A DNA stretch of 64,000 nucleotides from Phycisphaerales bacterium. Lineage in GTDB: Bacteria; Planctomycetota; Phycisphaerae; Phycisphaerales; UBA1924. Location of the stretch: NCBI GenBank assembly GCA_022072615.1, contig JAJVHS010000051.1, forward strand, positions 1 to 64,000, read 5' to 3'. Shown in pieces: positions 36,828-46,078 of this stretch. The position numbers and the translations under genes are program-made. The notes below the pieces were generated by a model. That model did not search any database and was not told the origin of the DNA. It was given only the letters and a program-made list of their open reading frames with translations. Position 1 is the stretch's first letter. Each line of letters opens with the position of its first letter.

Positions 36828-37223
36828 GCCCGTTCCCTCCGCGAACTGAACCCAGCCACGCGGCCGAGCGGTTCGCGTAGACGATAGACGCCCGCCCGGT
36901 TCTGAGCAGGTGAAAACAACTGGTCTGCGTTGCGTGAACGGGGGCGCCGGAGCGGATCGCGGAGCCAATGGGGCGGTATTGCCCGTCGCGGCATCGGTTG
37001 CGTGTGACTGGTGCGGCTGAGCTTGTTCTGACGAGTATGGGGCCCTGACGCGGGACAGCCGATCGAGGCCGGGGCCATCGCGAGAAAACGCCGTGATGTA
37101 GGATGGGAGAAACCCCGGCTCGCCGCCGTCATCAAAGGCGGACGAGGGGGCGTTGAGTAAGGGTGACGGGCGGGTGCGATCAACGACCGACGCAGTCGCA
37201 AGGTTCAACCAAGGAGATGCCAC

Positions 37224-38024
37224 ATGGTTCGGAGTCACGGGACGTTCAAGATTGGTCTGGTGGCGGCCGCGTTGATGGGTCTGACGGTCGCCGCCGGGCT
37301 TTCGGCGGGCGACGCTCAGCCGGGCCAACCCGCGGCTCGTGGCACGGGCGATCCCATCCCGGGCCTGTCGCGGCAACCATCACCGGCGGCGCGGGAGGTG
37401 CTGCTCGATCCCAACGACACCGTGGTGCTCCTGCTTGACCATCAGACGGGCCTGTTTCAGACGGTGAAGGATGTGCCCGTCGCCGAGCTGCGCAACAACA
37501 CGGTGGCGCTGGCGAATATCGCCAAGCTCGCGAAGGCACCGATCATCTACACGGCGTCGGAACCCAACGGGCCGAACGGCCCGTTGATGGACGAGCTGGA
37601 CGCGTTCAAGGACTACGCGACGTACGTTCCGCGCAAGGGAGAGATCAGCTCGTGGGACAACGCGGACTTCGTCAAGGCCGTCGAGGCCACGGGGCGCAAG
37701 ACACTGGTCATCGCCGGCGTGTGGACGAGCGTGTGCGTGGCGTTCCCGGCGCTGCAGGCCAAGGCCGACGGGTACAAAGTCTACTTCGTGACTGACGCGT
37801 CCGGCGATCCGAGCGTCATGGCGTCGCAGACGACCGTCGCCAGGCTGACCGCGGCTGGAATCGTTCCCGTGAGCACGAACGCGGTGCTGTGCGAGTTCCA
37901 GCGCTCCTGGAACCGGCCCGATGCCGCGCAGTGGGGCCAGATCTACGGCCAGCTCGTTCCTCACTACAAGGCGGTGGCCGAGAGCTACAAGCGAGCCCAG
38001 GACGCCGTGAAGAAGGCGCCGTGA
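37224..38024 (+). CDS. Secreted isochorismatase-family cysteine hydrolase (YcaC-like)
   Basis: Signal peptide; VVLLLDHQTGLFQTVKD; RKTLVIAGVWTSVCVAFPALQAKADGYKVYFVTDASG. Confidence 0.87.
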   Translation: MVRSHGTFKIGLVAAALMGLTVAAGLSAGDAQPGQPAARGTGDPIPGLSRQPSPAAREVLLDPNDTVVLLLDHQTGLFQTVKDVPVAELRNNTVALANIAKLAKAPIIYTASEPNGPNGPLMDELDAFKDYATYVPRKGEISSWDNADFVKAVEATGRKTLVIAGVWTSVCVAFPALQAKADGYKVYFVTDASGDPSVMASQTTVARLTAAGIVPVSTNAVLCEFQRSWNRPDAAQWGQIYGQLVPHYKAVAESYKRAQDAVKKAP

Positions 38025-38076
38025 CGATCCCGGCATTCATGCAGGGCTCTTGCGCCCGGCTGCGACGGAGGTCGCC

Positions 38077-40008
38077 ATGACACGTCACTCCACGCGGCGG
38101 CAGTTCATCGCGAACGCCGGCGCCGCGACTGTCGCGGGAATCGGTCTTGGCGGCTGCGCGGCGTCGATGCGCCAGCCGGCTTCTTCCGGCGTCGACGAGG
38201 GCGCGGACCTCGTTGTCGTGGGCGGGGCGGTCGCGACGATGGACGCCGCGCGCCCCCGGGCCGCGGCCTTCGCCATCCGCGACGGCATGTTCGCGGCGGT
38301 CGGGGGCGATGCGGATGTGCGGCCGCTCATCGGCCCGAGGACGCGGGTGATCGACGCGAACGGTCGCTGCGTGATCCCGGGCCTGAACGACTCGCACATC
38401 CACATCATCCGCGGCGGGCTGAACTACAACCTCGAACTGCGGTGGGACGGGGTGCCGAGCCTCGCCGACGCGATGCGCATGCTCCGCGAGCAGGTGGCTC
38501 GAACGCCGCCGGGGCAGTGGGTGCGGGTGGTCGGGGGGTTCGCGGAGCTTCAGTTCGCCGAGCGGCGGCTGCCCACGCTGGCCGAGATCAACGAGGCCGC
38601 GCCGGACACGCCGGTGTTCATTCTGCATCTGTACGACCGTGCCCTGCTGAACCGGGCGGCCCTCCGCGCGGTCGGCTACACCAGGGACACGCCCGACCCG
38701 CCCGGCGGGATGATCGAGCGCGACCGCGCGGGCAACCCCACCGGGCTGCTCGTCGCGGAACCCAACGCGTGGATCCTCTACAAGACGCTCTCGCTGGGGC
38801 CCAGGCTCCCGGTCGAGCACCAGATGAACTCCACGCGTCATTTCATGCGGGAGCTCAACCGGCTGGGTGTGACCAGCGTGTGCGACGCGGGCGGCGGGTT
38901 TCAGAACTATCCCGACGATTACGCGGTCATCAACGAACTGCACAAGCGCGGCGAGATGACCGTGCGCATCGCGTACAACCTCTTCACCCAGCGGCCGCAG
39001 AAGGAACGCGAGGACTTCGCCAACTGGGCGATGAACAACCGGATGTACCAGGGTGACGAGCTGCTGCGGCTCAACGGCGCGGGCGAGATGCTCGTTTACT
39101 CCGCGGCGGATTTCGAGGACTTCAGGGTGGCGCGCCCCGACATGCCGGGGTCGATGGAGGCGGACCTCGAGGCCGTCGTCGGCCTGCTCGCGCGGAACAG
39201 GTGGGCGTTCCGCCTGCACGCCACGTACGACGAGACGATCACGCGAGCGCTCGATGTCTTCGAGCGGGTGAACCGTGAGGCCTCGATCTCCGACCTGCGA
39301 TGGTTCTTCGACCACTGCGAGACGATCAGCGAGCGCAACATCGAGCGCATCAGGGCGCTGGGCGGCGGCATCGCGGTGCAGCACCGCATGGCGTTCCAGG
39401 GCGAGTACTTCATCGAGCGCTACGGGAAGGACGCCGCGGGGCGCACGCCGCCCGTCCGGCGCATGCTCGACATGGGCGTGCCGCTGGCCGCGGGGACCGA
39501 CGCGACGCGCGTCGCGAGCTACAACCCGTGGACCTGCCTGTCGTGGCTCGTCACCGGGCGGACCGTCGGCGGGACCGCCCTGTACCCCGATGCCAACCTT
39601 GTCGGTCGCGAGGAAGCGCTGGGACTCTTCACGCGCGGCAGCGCGTGGTTCAGCCGCGAGGAGGGTCGCAAGGGCCGCATCGCGCCGGGCCAGTTCGGCG
39701 ACTTTGCCATCCTGAGCGAGGACTACTTCTCCGTGCCGCCGGATCGCATCCGCGCCATCGAGAGCGTGCTGACGGTCACCGGGGGCAAGGTCGTGCACGC
39801 GGCGGGCGCGTTTGCGCCGCTCGGGCCGCCGCCGATCCCCGTGCTGCCGGAGTGGTCGCCGGTCGGGACGTTCGGCGGGCACTGGCGCGTCGCGGCGGGC
39901 GCGGCTCTTCCCGCGCTGGCGGCGTGCTGCCCGCACGGGTCGAAGGGCGCTCCGTTGGGCCGGGACGCCTTCGGCGGCGGCGTGGGGTGCTCGTGCTGGG
40001 CGTTCTAG
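38077..40008 (+). CDS. Amidohydrolase family protein (YtcJ-like) with Tat/lipoprotein-type signal
   Basis: STRRQFIANAGAATVAGIGLGGCA; VIDANGRCVIPGLNDSHIHIIRGG; GVPLAAGTDATRVASYNPWTCLSWLVTG. Confidence 0.88.
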   Translation: MTRHSTRRQFIANAGAATVAGIGLGGCAASMRQPASSGVDEGADLVVVGGAVATMDAARPRAAAFAIRDGMFAAVGGDADVRPLIGPRTRVIDANGRCVIPGLNDSHIHIIRGGLNYNLELRWDGVPSLADAMRMLREQVARTPPGQWVRVVGGFAELQFAERRLPTLAEINEAAPDTPVFILHLYDRALLNRAALRAVGYTRDTPDPPGGMIERDRAGNPTGLLVAEPNAWILYKTLSLGPRLPVEHQMNSTRHFMRELNRLGVTSVCDAGGGFQNYPDDYAVINELHKRGEMTVRIAYNLFTQRPQKEREDFANWAMNNRMYQGDELLRLNGAGEMLVYSAADFEDFRVARPDMPGSMEADLEAVVGLLARNRWAFRLHATYDETITRALDVFERVNREASISDLRWFFDHCETISERNIERIRALGGGIAVQHRMAFQGEYFIERYGKDAAGRTPPVRRMLDMGVPLAAGTDATRVASYNPWTCLSWLVTGRTVGGTALYPDANLVGREEALGLFTRGSAWFSREEGRKGRIAPGQFGDFAILSEDYFSVPPDRIRAIESVLTVTGGKVVHAAGAFAPLGPPPIPVLPEWSPVGTFGGHWRVAAGAALPALAACCPHGSKGAPLGRDAFGGGVGCSCWAF

Positions 40009-40138
40009 GCAGGGGTGAATGGCGTGCCGCGACGCGGCGCTGTTACTTGCGGCGCGACGTCTGGTGCGGTTTCATCGGGTTGAGAAGCTGGACGACGCTG
40101 GTCTCTGGTCGTCGGCCGGTGCCCGCGGCCGTGCGGCA

Positions 40139-41140
40139 TCAGGGGCCGAGCAGCCTGGTCGCCGCGAACAGGTAGAGCGGGATCCCGATCCCAACATTGA
40201 ACGGGAATGTCACTGCCAGCGCCAGCGGGATGTAGATGCCCGGGTTGGCCTTCGGGATGACCAGCCGGATCGCCGCCGGGACGGCGATGTAGCTGGCCGA
40301 TGCGGCGAGCACCATGAGCAGCACCGCGTCACCGCGGCCCAGGCCCGTGAGCCATGCGGCCGACAGCGCCGCCGCCGCGCCGACGAGCGGAGCGACCATG
40401 CCGAACGCGATGAGCCGGGACCCGGCCCTGCGGAGATCACCCAGCCGACGCGCCGCGATCAGGCCGAGGTCGAGCAGGAAGAAGACCAGCACGCCGCTGA
40501 ACAGGTCGGTGCACAGGGGCTTGAACGCCTGGTAGCCGCGTTCGCCCGTGAGCATGCCGATGACCATCGAACCGACGAGGAGGAGGACCGGGCCGTTCAG
40601 CAGGGCTTCGTGCACGAGTGTTCCCCACGCGGGTCGGGCCGTCTGGCTTTCGCGCGTGCACCATCTCAGGAGCAGCACGGCCATCACGATGGCGGGGCTT
40701 TCCATGAGCGCCATGCACGCGACCATGTGACCGCCGTACGAGACGCCCTGCGCCGTGAGCACGGTGCTGGCGGTCACGAAGGTGACGGCGGAGACGGAGC
40801 CATAGCTGGCGGCCACGGCGGCCGCGTCCTCGCTGCTCAGCCAGCGGCGCAGCACGAAGAACACCGCGACGGGGGTGATACACGCCAGGGTCACGCCGAT
40901 CACGATGGCCGCGACAGCATCTGGGCTCAGCCCGCCGTGAACGAGCTTCACACCGCCCTGGAACCCGATGGCCCAGAGCAGATACAGGGACAGCAGCTTG
41001 GTCACGGCCTTGGGGACTTTGAGCGTGCTGCGGACCAGGGCCGCGAACATGCCCAGGAAGAAGAACAGCACGGGCGGGCTTGCCAGCAGCATGGAAGCGA
41101 CGCCCGACGTGGCGCCGGCGGATTCCGGTGTTCCGGTCAT
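40139..41140 (-). CDS. Sodium-dependent bicarbonate transporter family permease (SbtA-like)
   Basis: SPPVLFFFLGMFAALVRSTLKVPKAVTKLLSLYLLWAIGFQGGVKL; SYGSVSAVTFVTASTVL; MALMESPAIVMAVLLL. Confidence 0.85.
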   Translation of the reverse strand: MTGTPESAGATSGVASMLLASPPVLFFFLGMFAALVRSTLKVPKAVTKLLSLYLLWAIGFQGGVKLVHGGLSPDAVAAIVIGVTLACITPVAVFFVLRRWLSSEDAAAVAASYGSVSAVTFVTASTVLTAQGVSYGGHMVACMALMESPAIVMAVLLLRWCTRESQTARPAWGTLVHEALLNGPVLLLVGSMVIGMLTGERGYQAFKPLCTDLFSGVLVFFLLDLGLIAARRLGDLRRAGSRLIAFGMVAPLVGAAAALSAAWLTGLGRGDAVLLMVLAASASYIAVPAAIRLVIPKANPGIYIPLALAVTFPFNVGIGIPLYLFAATRLLGP

Positions 41141-41480
41141 CGATCGCTCCGCGGAAACACGCGTGTCGCGCCCCGGTTTCTCGCGTGCCAAGCCAGGACG
41201 ACACTTCGATGCGCAGACGTCAACGGCTCTCGGTCAAAGATCACGGAACCGATGGCACGATCCTGAACACGCGGAGTGTACTGGGTGCGTGCTGCTCCCG
41301 CCGGGGCCTCTCCGGCACCACGCACGGATGCGCATGCAGCTCTGCGAGGGCGTGCGCACGCGGAAGGTCGGCGGCGCGGGCGAGGCAGGAAATCGGTCGG
41401 TGGAGGGTTCGCGGGGCTCGGAATCCAGTAGACTGCCGGTTCATCGACGCTCGGGTGCAGCCGTTCGTCCAAGGTCGCCC

Positions 41481-44474
41481 ATGATCCTCACCACGATTTC
41501 ACGCATTCTCCCGTTCATTGCGATGGCGTTCTGCTGCCGGGCGGCGGAGCCCTCGAGCGCGGCGGAGCCGCCGGCCGCCGACGGCTCGGTCCTGTCTCTG
41601 GACCGTATTTTCGCGTCCAACGAGCTCAACGCCCGGACAGTGGGCCCGTTCCATTGGAGCCGGCGGTCCGCGGCGTACTTCACGCTCTCGGAGTCCAAGG
41701 GGAAGACTCCGGGGAGCGACCTGGTGCGCATCGAGCTGGCGAGCGGGGCACAGGAAATCATCGCGCCCGCGGAGGCGCTGGTCCCAAAGGGACGCGACCG
41801 GCCGCTGGCCGTGGAGGCCTTCTGGTTCACGGACGATGAATCGAAGGTGCTGCTCTTCACGGACAGCCGGCGGGTGTGGCGTCGGAACACCCGCGGGGAC
41901 TACTGGGTGCTGGATCTTGCAACCCGCGATCTCAGGCAACTGGGCGCGGACGCGGCCCCGTCGACGCTGATGTTCGCGAAGTTCTCGCCGGACGGAACCC
42001 GGGTCGCGTATGTGCGGGAGAACGACATCTACGTTCAGGATCTCCGCGGGATGGCCGTCACGGCGCTGACCGACACCGGGTCGGCCGACATCGTCAACGG
42101 CACCGGAGACTGGGTCAACGAGGAAGAGCTGGACATCCGCGACGGGTTTCGATGGAGCCCGGATGGAGAATCGATCGCCTTCTGGCAGTTCGACACGTCG
42201 GGCGTGGGCGAGTTTCACCTGATCGACAACACGCAGGGCCGGTATCCGCGGATCACTTCATTCCCCTACCCGAAGGTCGGGGAGAGAAACTCCGCCACGC
42301 GGGTGGGCGTGGTGGGCGCGGGCGGCGGAGCCGTGCGGTGGCTCGACCTGCCGGGCGATCCGCGCGAGCACTATGTGCCGCGGATGGAATGGACGCCCGA
42401 TGGCTCTCGGCTGGTGGTCCAGCAGTTGAACAGGCTGCAGAACACGAACCGGGTGATGGTCGCGGATCCCACCACGGGGTCGGTGCACACCGCGTTCACC
42501 GAATCCGACCCCGCGTGGCTGGAGAACGAGAACCCCGTGCGCTGGCTGAATCAGGGCCGGGAGCTGCTGTGGCTCAGCGAGCGCGATGGTTGGCGCCATG
42601 CCTATGTCGCGAGCCTGGCCGGCCAGGAGCCCACGGTTGTCACCAACGGCAGCTACGACGTCATCGGCGTCGAGGCAGTCGACGAGGCGGGTGGATGGCT
42701 CTACTTCGCCGCGTCGCCCGAGAATGCGACCCAGCGGTACCTGTACCGGGCGCCGCTGCGTGGAGGCGATGCCGAGCGCCTGTCGCCCGCGGGGCAGCCG
42801 GGGTGGCACACCTACGACATTTCACCGGACGCCACATGGGCCGTGCACACGTACTCGACGTGGGTGATGCCTCCGGTGGTAGAACTCGTGCGGCTGCCCG
42901 GGCACGAGGTGGTCCGTGTGCTGGCGGATAACGAGCAGTTGCGGGAGAAGCTGTCGGAGGTGTCGGCCGAGTTTCTGAAGGTGGACATCGGCGAAGACCG
43001 GGTGCTCGATGCGTGGTGTCTGACGCCGCCGGGCATGGACCCCGCGGGCAAGTACCCCGTGCTGCTCCACGTGTACGGCGAGCCGCACGGGCAGACGGTC
43101 CGGGACGCGTGGCAGGGAAGCCTGGGCCTGTGGCACCGGATGCTGGCGCAGCAGGGGTACATCGTGGCCAGCGTGGACAACCGCGGGACGATGGCTCCTC
43201 GCGGCAGGGCATGGCGGAAGGTGGTGCACCGGCAGATCGGCATTCTCGCGCCCCAGGAGCAGGCCGCCGCGGCGCTTGCGCTGCTGAAGCGATGGCCGTA
43301 CGCGGACCCGACGCGCGTGGGGATCTGGGGATGGAGCGGCGGGGGCAGCATGAGCCTCAACGCGATCTTCCGATACCCCGAGCTGTATCGGACGGCCATT
43401 GCTGTCGCCCCCAACGCCGACCAGCTGCTCTACGACACCATCTACCAGGAACGCTACATGGGCCTTCCGGCGGAGAACGCCGCGGGCTATCGCGACGGGT
43501 CGCCGCTGACATTCGCTCATCGGCTCGAGGGCAACCTGCTCGTGGTGCACGGGACGGGCGATGACAACGGCCACTACCAGGGCACGGAGATGCTGATGAA
43601 CGAGCTCATCGCGCACGGCAAGCACTTCACCGTGATGCCGTACCCCGCGCGATCGCACTCCATCAACGAGGGTCGCAACACCACCCGCCACTTCTACGGA
43701 CTGCTCACGCGGTACCTTCACGACAACCTGCCGAGGAACCCGGGCGCGGCGGCAGCCCCGGGTGCCAGCGCGGCGCAGACGGGCGTCGGTGCAGAGACCC
43801 GCACCATCTCGGGCTGGACGGTCCATGTCAGCCGCGAGCTGCTGGCCCACGACGCGGCCGCCACCGAACGGGCGATCGGGCTCTTGCGCGCCCAGCTCGA
43901 AGAAATCGTCCGCTGCGTGCCGCCATCGGCCCGGCGGGCCCTGCAGGAAGTGCCGCTCTGGTTCTCGCCCGAGTATCCGGGCACGATACCCAAGGCCGAG
44001 TACCATCCCAGTGCCGACTGGCTGCGGGAGAACGGCCGCGACCCGCGGATGGCCCGAAGCGTCGAGTTCACCAACGTGCGCACCTTCGAGGCTGAAACGC
44101 GCCGCATGCCGAACTTTGTCCTCCACGAACTCGCCCACGCCTACCACGACCGGGAGCTCGCGGATGGTTTCGCGAATCCGCAGGTCCGTGCGGCCTATGA
44201 GCGGGCCGTGGCTGGTGGCCGTTACGACCGCGTCGAACAGCGGTTCGGTGACGGCCGAACTGCGGTCGGGCGTGCCTACGCGATGACGAACCCGCAGGAG
44301 TACTTCGCGGAAACGTCCGAGGCGTTCTTTTCCACTAACGATTTCTTCCCGTTCACGCGGGACGATCTCGTGCACCACGACCCGGAGATGGTCAATCTGC
44401 TGATTGAGCTCTGGGGGGTTGGTGACGGGCGAGCTCCCGCCGATGCCCGCGGCTCGACAACACCCACACCATGA
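41481..44474 (+). CDS. Fusion: secreted dipeptidyl peptidase IV-like (S9B) serine peptidase plus C-terminal HExxH zinc-metallopeptidase domain
   Basis: DPP-IV N-domain (GTGDWVNEEELDIRDGFRWSPDGESIAFWQFDTS), catalytic GIWGWSGGGSMSLN, VVHGTGDDN, ARSHSI; then ISGWTVHVSRELL...MPNFVLHELAHAYHDRELADGF...NPQEYFAETSEAFFSTNDFFPF. Confidence 0.9.
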   Translation: MILTTISRILPFIAMAFCCRAAEPSSAAEPPAADGSVLSLDRIFASNELNARTVGPFHWSRRSAAYFTLSESKGKTPGSDLVRIELASGAQEIIAPAEALVPKGRDRPLAVEAFWFTDDESKVLLFTDSRRVWRRNTRGDYWVLDLATRDLRQLGADAAPSTLMFAKFSPDGTRVAYVRENDIYVQDLRGMAVTALTDTGSADIVNGTGDWVNEEELDIRDGFRWSPDGESIAFWQFDTSGVGEFHLIDNTQGRYPRITSFPYPKVGERNSATRVGVVGAGGGAVRWLDLPGDPREHYVPRMEWTPDGSRLVVQQLNRLQNTNRVMVADPTTGSVHTAFTESDPAWLENENPVRWLNQGRELLWLSERDGWRHAYVASLAGQEPTVVTNGSYDVIGVEAVDEAGGWLYFAASPENATQRYLYRAPLRGGDAERLSPAGQPGWHTYDISPDATWAVHTYSTWVMPPVVELVRLPGHEVVRVLADNEQLREKLSEVSAEFLKVDIGEDRVLDAWCLTPPGMDPAGKYPVLLHVYGEPHGQTVRDAWQGSLGLWHRMLAQQGYIVASVDNRGTMAPRGRAWRKVVHRQIGILAPQEQAAAALALLKRWPYADPTRVGIWGWSGGGSMSLNAIFRYPELYRTAIAVAPNADQLLYDTIYQERYMGLPAENAAGYRDGSPLTFAHRLEGNLLVVHGTGDDNGHYQGTEMLMNELIAHGKHFTVMPYPARSHSINEGRNTTRHFYGLLTRYLHDNLPRNPGAAAAPGASAAQTGVGAETRTISGWTVHVSRELLAHDAAATERAIGLLRAQLEEIVRCVPPSARRALQEVPLWFSPEYPGTIPKAEYHPSADWLRENGRDPRMARSVEFTNVRTFEAETRRMPNFVLHELAHAYHDRELADGFANPQVRAAYERAVAGGRYDRVEQRFGDGRTAVGRAYAMTNPQEYFAETSEAFFSTNDFFPFTRDDLVHHDPEMVNLLIELWGVGDGRAPADARGSTTPTP

Positions 44475-46048
44475 AAACCATCAGCATCTTCAATCACGTC
44501 CTGGGCCCGGTGATGCGGGGACCTTCCAGCTCGCACACGGCAGGTGCCTTCCACATCGGTTGCATGGTGCGATCGATCCTGGGCTGCACGCCGAGTCGTG
44601 CGGTGCTCGCGTTCGATCCCGCGGGGTCGTACGCCGCGACGTACGAACCCCAGGGAGCGGACCGGGGTTTCGCGATGGGCCTGATGGATCGGGCCTTGAC
44701 CGACGAGTCGTTCTTCACGGCGCTGCAGGACGCGCCGGCCGCCGGCATGGAGCTGGAGTTCCACGTCCGGCCGCTCGCGGGTGCCGATCATCCGAACACG
44801 ACCGATCTGGACCTGAGTTCACCGGACGGGAGGCGTCTGCGAGTTGTCGCGAGGTCAATCGGCGGCGGCGAAGTGGAGATCACGCGCGTCGACGGACGCC
44901 CGGTGCTGTTCAACGGCTCCGCGTACGAATCCCTGGTGGAGGTCCCCGGCGGCGTCGCGGAGACGGCGCGTGGCCTGATGGGCGCCGACGGCCAGTTGCT
45001 GGAAGAGCCCCGCGCGGCGCACGAGGGCGGCGTTGTCCGGCTGGCGGCGAGGCGAGCGTCCCTGTTGCCCACGGGTTTCCGGGAACGGCTGCGGGAGATC
45101 GCGCCGGGGGCGAAGGTCTGGGAGTCGTCGCCGGTGTACTTCGTCCAGAAGGGCAGGCCTCTGTTCTCCAGCGCCGCCGAGATGGTGCATATCGCGGAGG
45201 AGCGGGGTTGGTCGCTGGGTCGGACCGCGCTGGCGCACGAGTCGCAGTTGCTGGGCATCGATGAAGCCACCGTGATCGAGGAGATGTTGAGGCGGTACGA
45301 CATCATGGTCCGATCGGTCGAGCTGGGGCTTGACCCGACCTTCACGGGCATGCAGTTTCTTCCCGCGTGCGCCGGAACGATCTTCCGGGCGGAAGCGGAG
45401 GGTCGTCTCTCGGTGCGGAGCCTGCATACGCGAGCGGCGGCCCGGGCGCTGGCGGTGATGCACGTGGATGGAGCGATGGGCGTGGTGTGTGCGGCGCCGA
45501 CGGGGGGCTCCGCGGGTGTCATCCCGGGGACGATGCTGACCTTGGCGGAGGAGCGCGGGCTGTCACGCGAGCAGATCGCGATGGCGCTGCTGGCGGCGGG
45601 CGCGGTGGGCGTGATCCTGGCGGTTCGCGCGACGTTTGCCGCGGAAGTCGCGGGGTGCCAGGTTGAGATCGGCGCCTCGGGCGCGATGGCGGCGGCGGCG
45701 GTGGTGGATGCCGTGGGCGGGTCGGCTCGTCAAGCCTGCGACGCGGCGGCGATCGGATTCCAGAACACGATGGGCACCATCTGCGATCTGCTTCACGGCA
45801 CGGTGGAGATCCCCTGCCACACCCGCAACGGCGCCGCGGCGGCGTCGGCATTTGTCAACGCGGACCTTGTGCTCGGCGGCTACACCAACTTCATCCCGCT
45901 CGACGAAACCATCGACGCCGTCTACGCGGTCGGTCTCTCCATGCCGTCGGAACTCAGGTGCACCTCCAAGGGCGGCCTGGCGATCGCGCCCTCGGCTCTT
46001 GCTCTCAAGCAGGGCTGCGGCGCGGGGGGCTGCACGCGCTGCGGGTGA
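44471..46048 (+). CDS. sdaA: L-serine ammonia-lyase, iron-sulfur-dependent, single chain
   Basis: HVLGPVMRGPSSSHTAGAFHIG; GAMAAAAVVDAVGGSARQACDAAAIGFQNTMGTICDLLHGTVEIPCHTRNG; C-terminal LKQGCGAGGCTRCG; ATGA overlap with the upstream gene. Confidence 0.92.
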   Translation: MKTISIFNHVLGPVMRGPSSSHTAGAFHIGCMVRSILGCTPSRAVLAFDPAGSYAATYEPQGADRGFAMGLMDRALTDESFFTALQDAPAAGMELEFHVRPLAGADHPNTTDLDLSSPDGRRLRVVARSIGGGEVEITRVDGRPVLFNGSAYESLVEVPGGVAETARGLMGADGQLLEEPRAAHEGGVVRLAARRASLLPTGFRERLREIAPGAKVWESSPVYFVQKGRPLFSSAAEMVHIAEERGWSLGRTALAHESQLLGIDEATVIEEMLRRYDIMVRSVELGLDPTFTGMQFLPACAGTIFRAEAEGRLSVRSLHTRAAARALAVMHVDGAMGVVCAAPTGGSAGVIPGTMLTLAEERGLSREQIAMALLAAGAVGVILAVRATFAAEVAGCQVEIGASGAMAAAAVVDAVGGSARQACDAAAIGFQNTMGTICDLLHGTVEIPCHTRNGAAAASAFVNADLVLGGYTNFIPLDETIDAVYAVGLSMPSELRCTSKGGLAIAPSALALKQGCGAGGCTRCG

Positions 46049-46078
46049 GGTCGCAAGTCGGTCGGTATGCTGTGGGGC

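Noticed and set aside
37816-39936. 706-aa - strand ORF opposite the amidohydrolase
   Set aside because: Shadow ORF; the + strand protein has full family motifs
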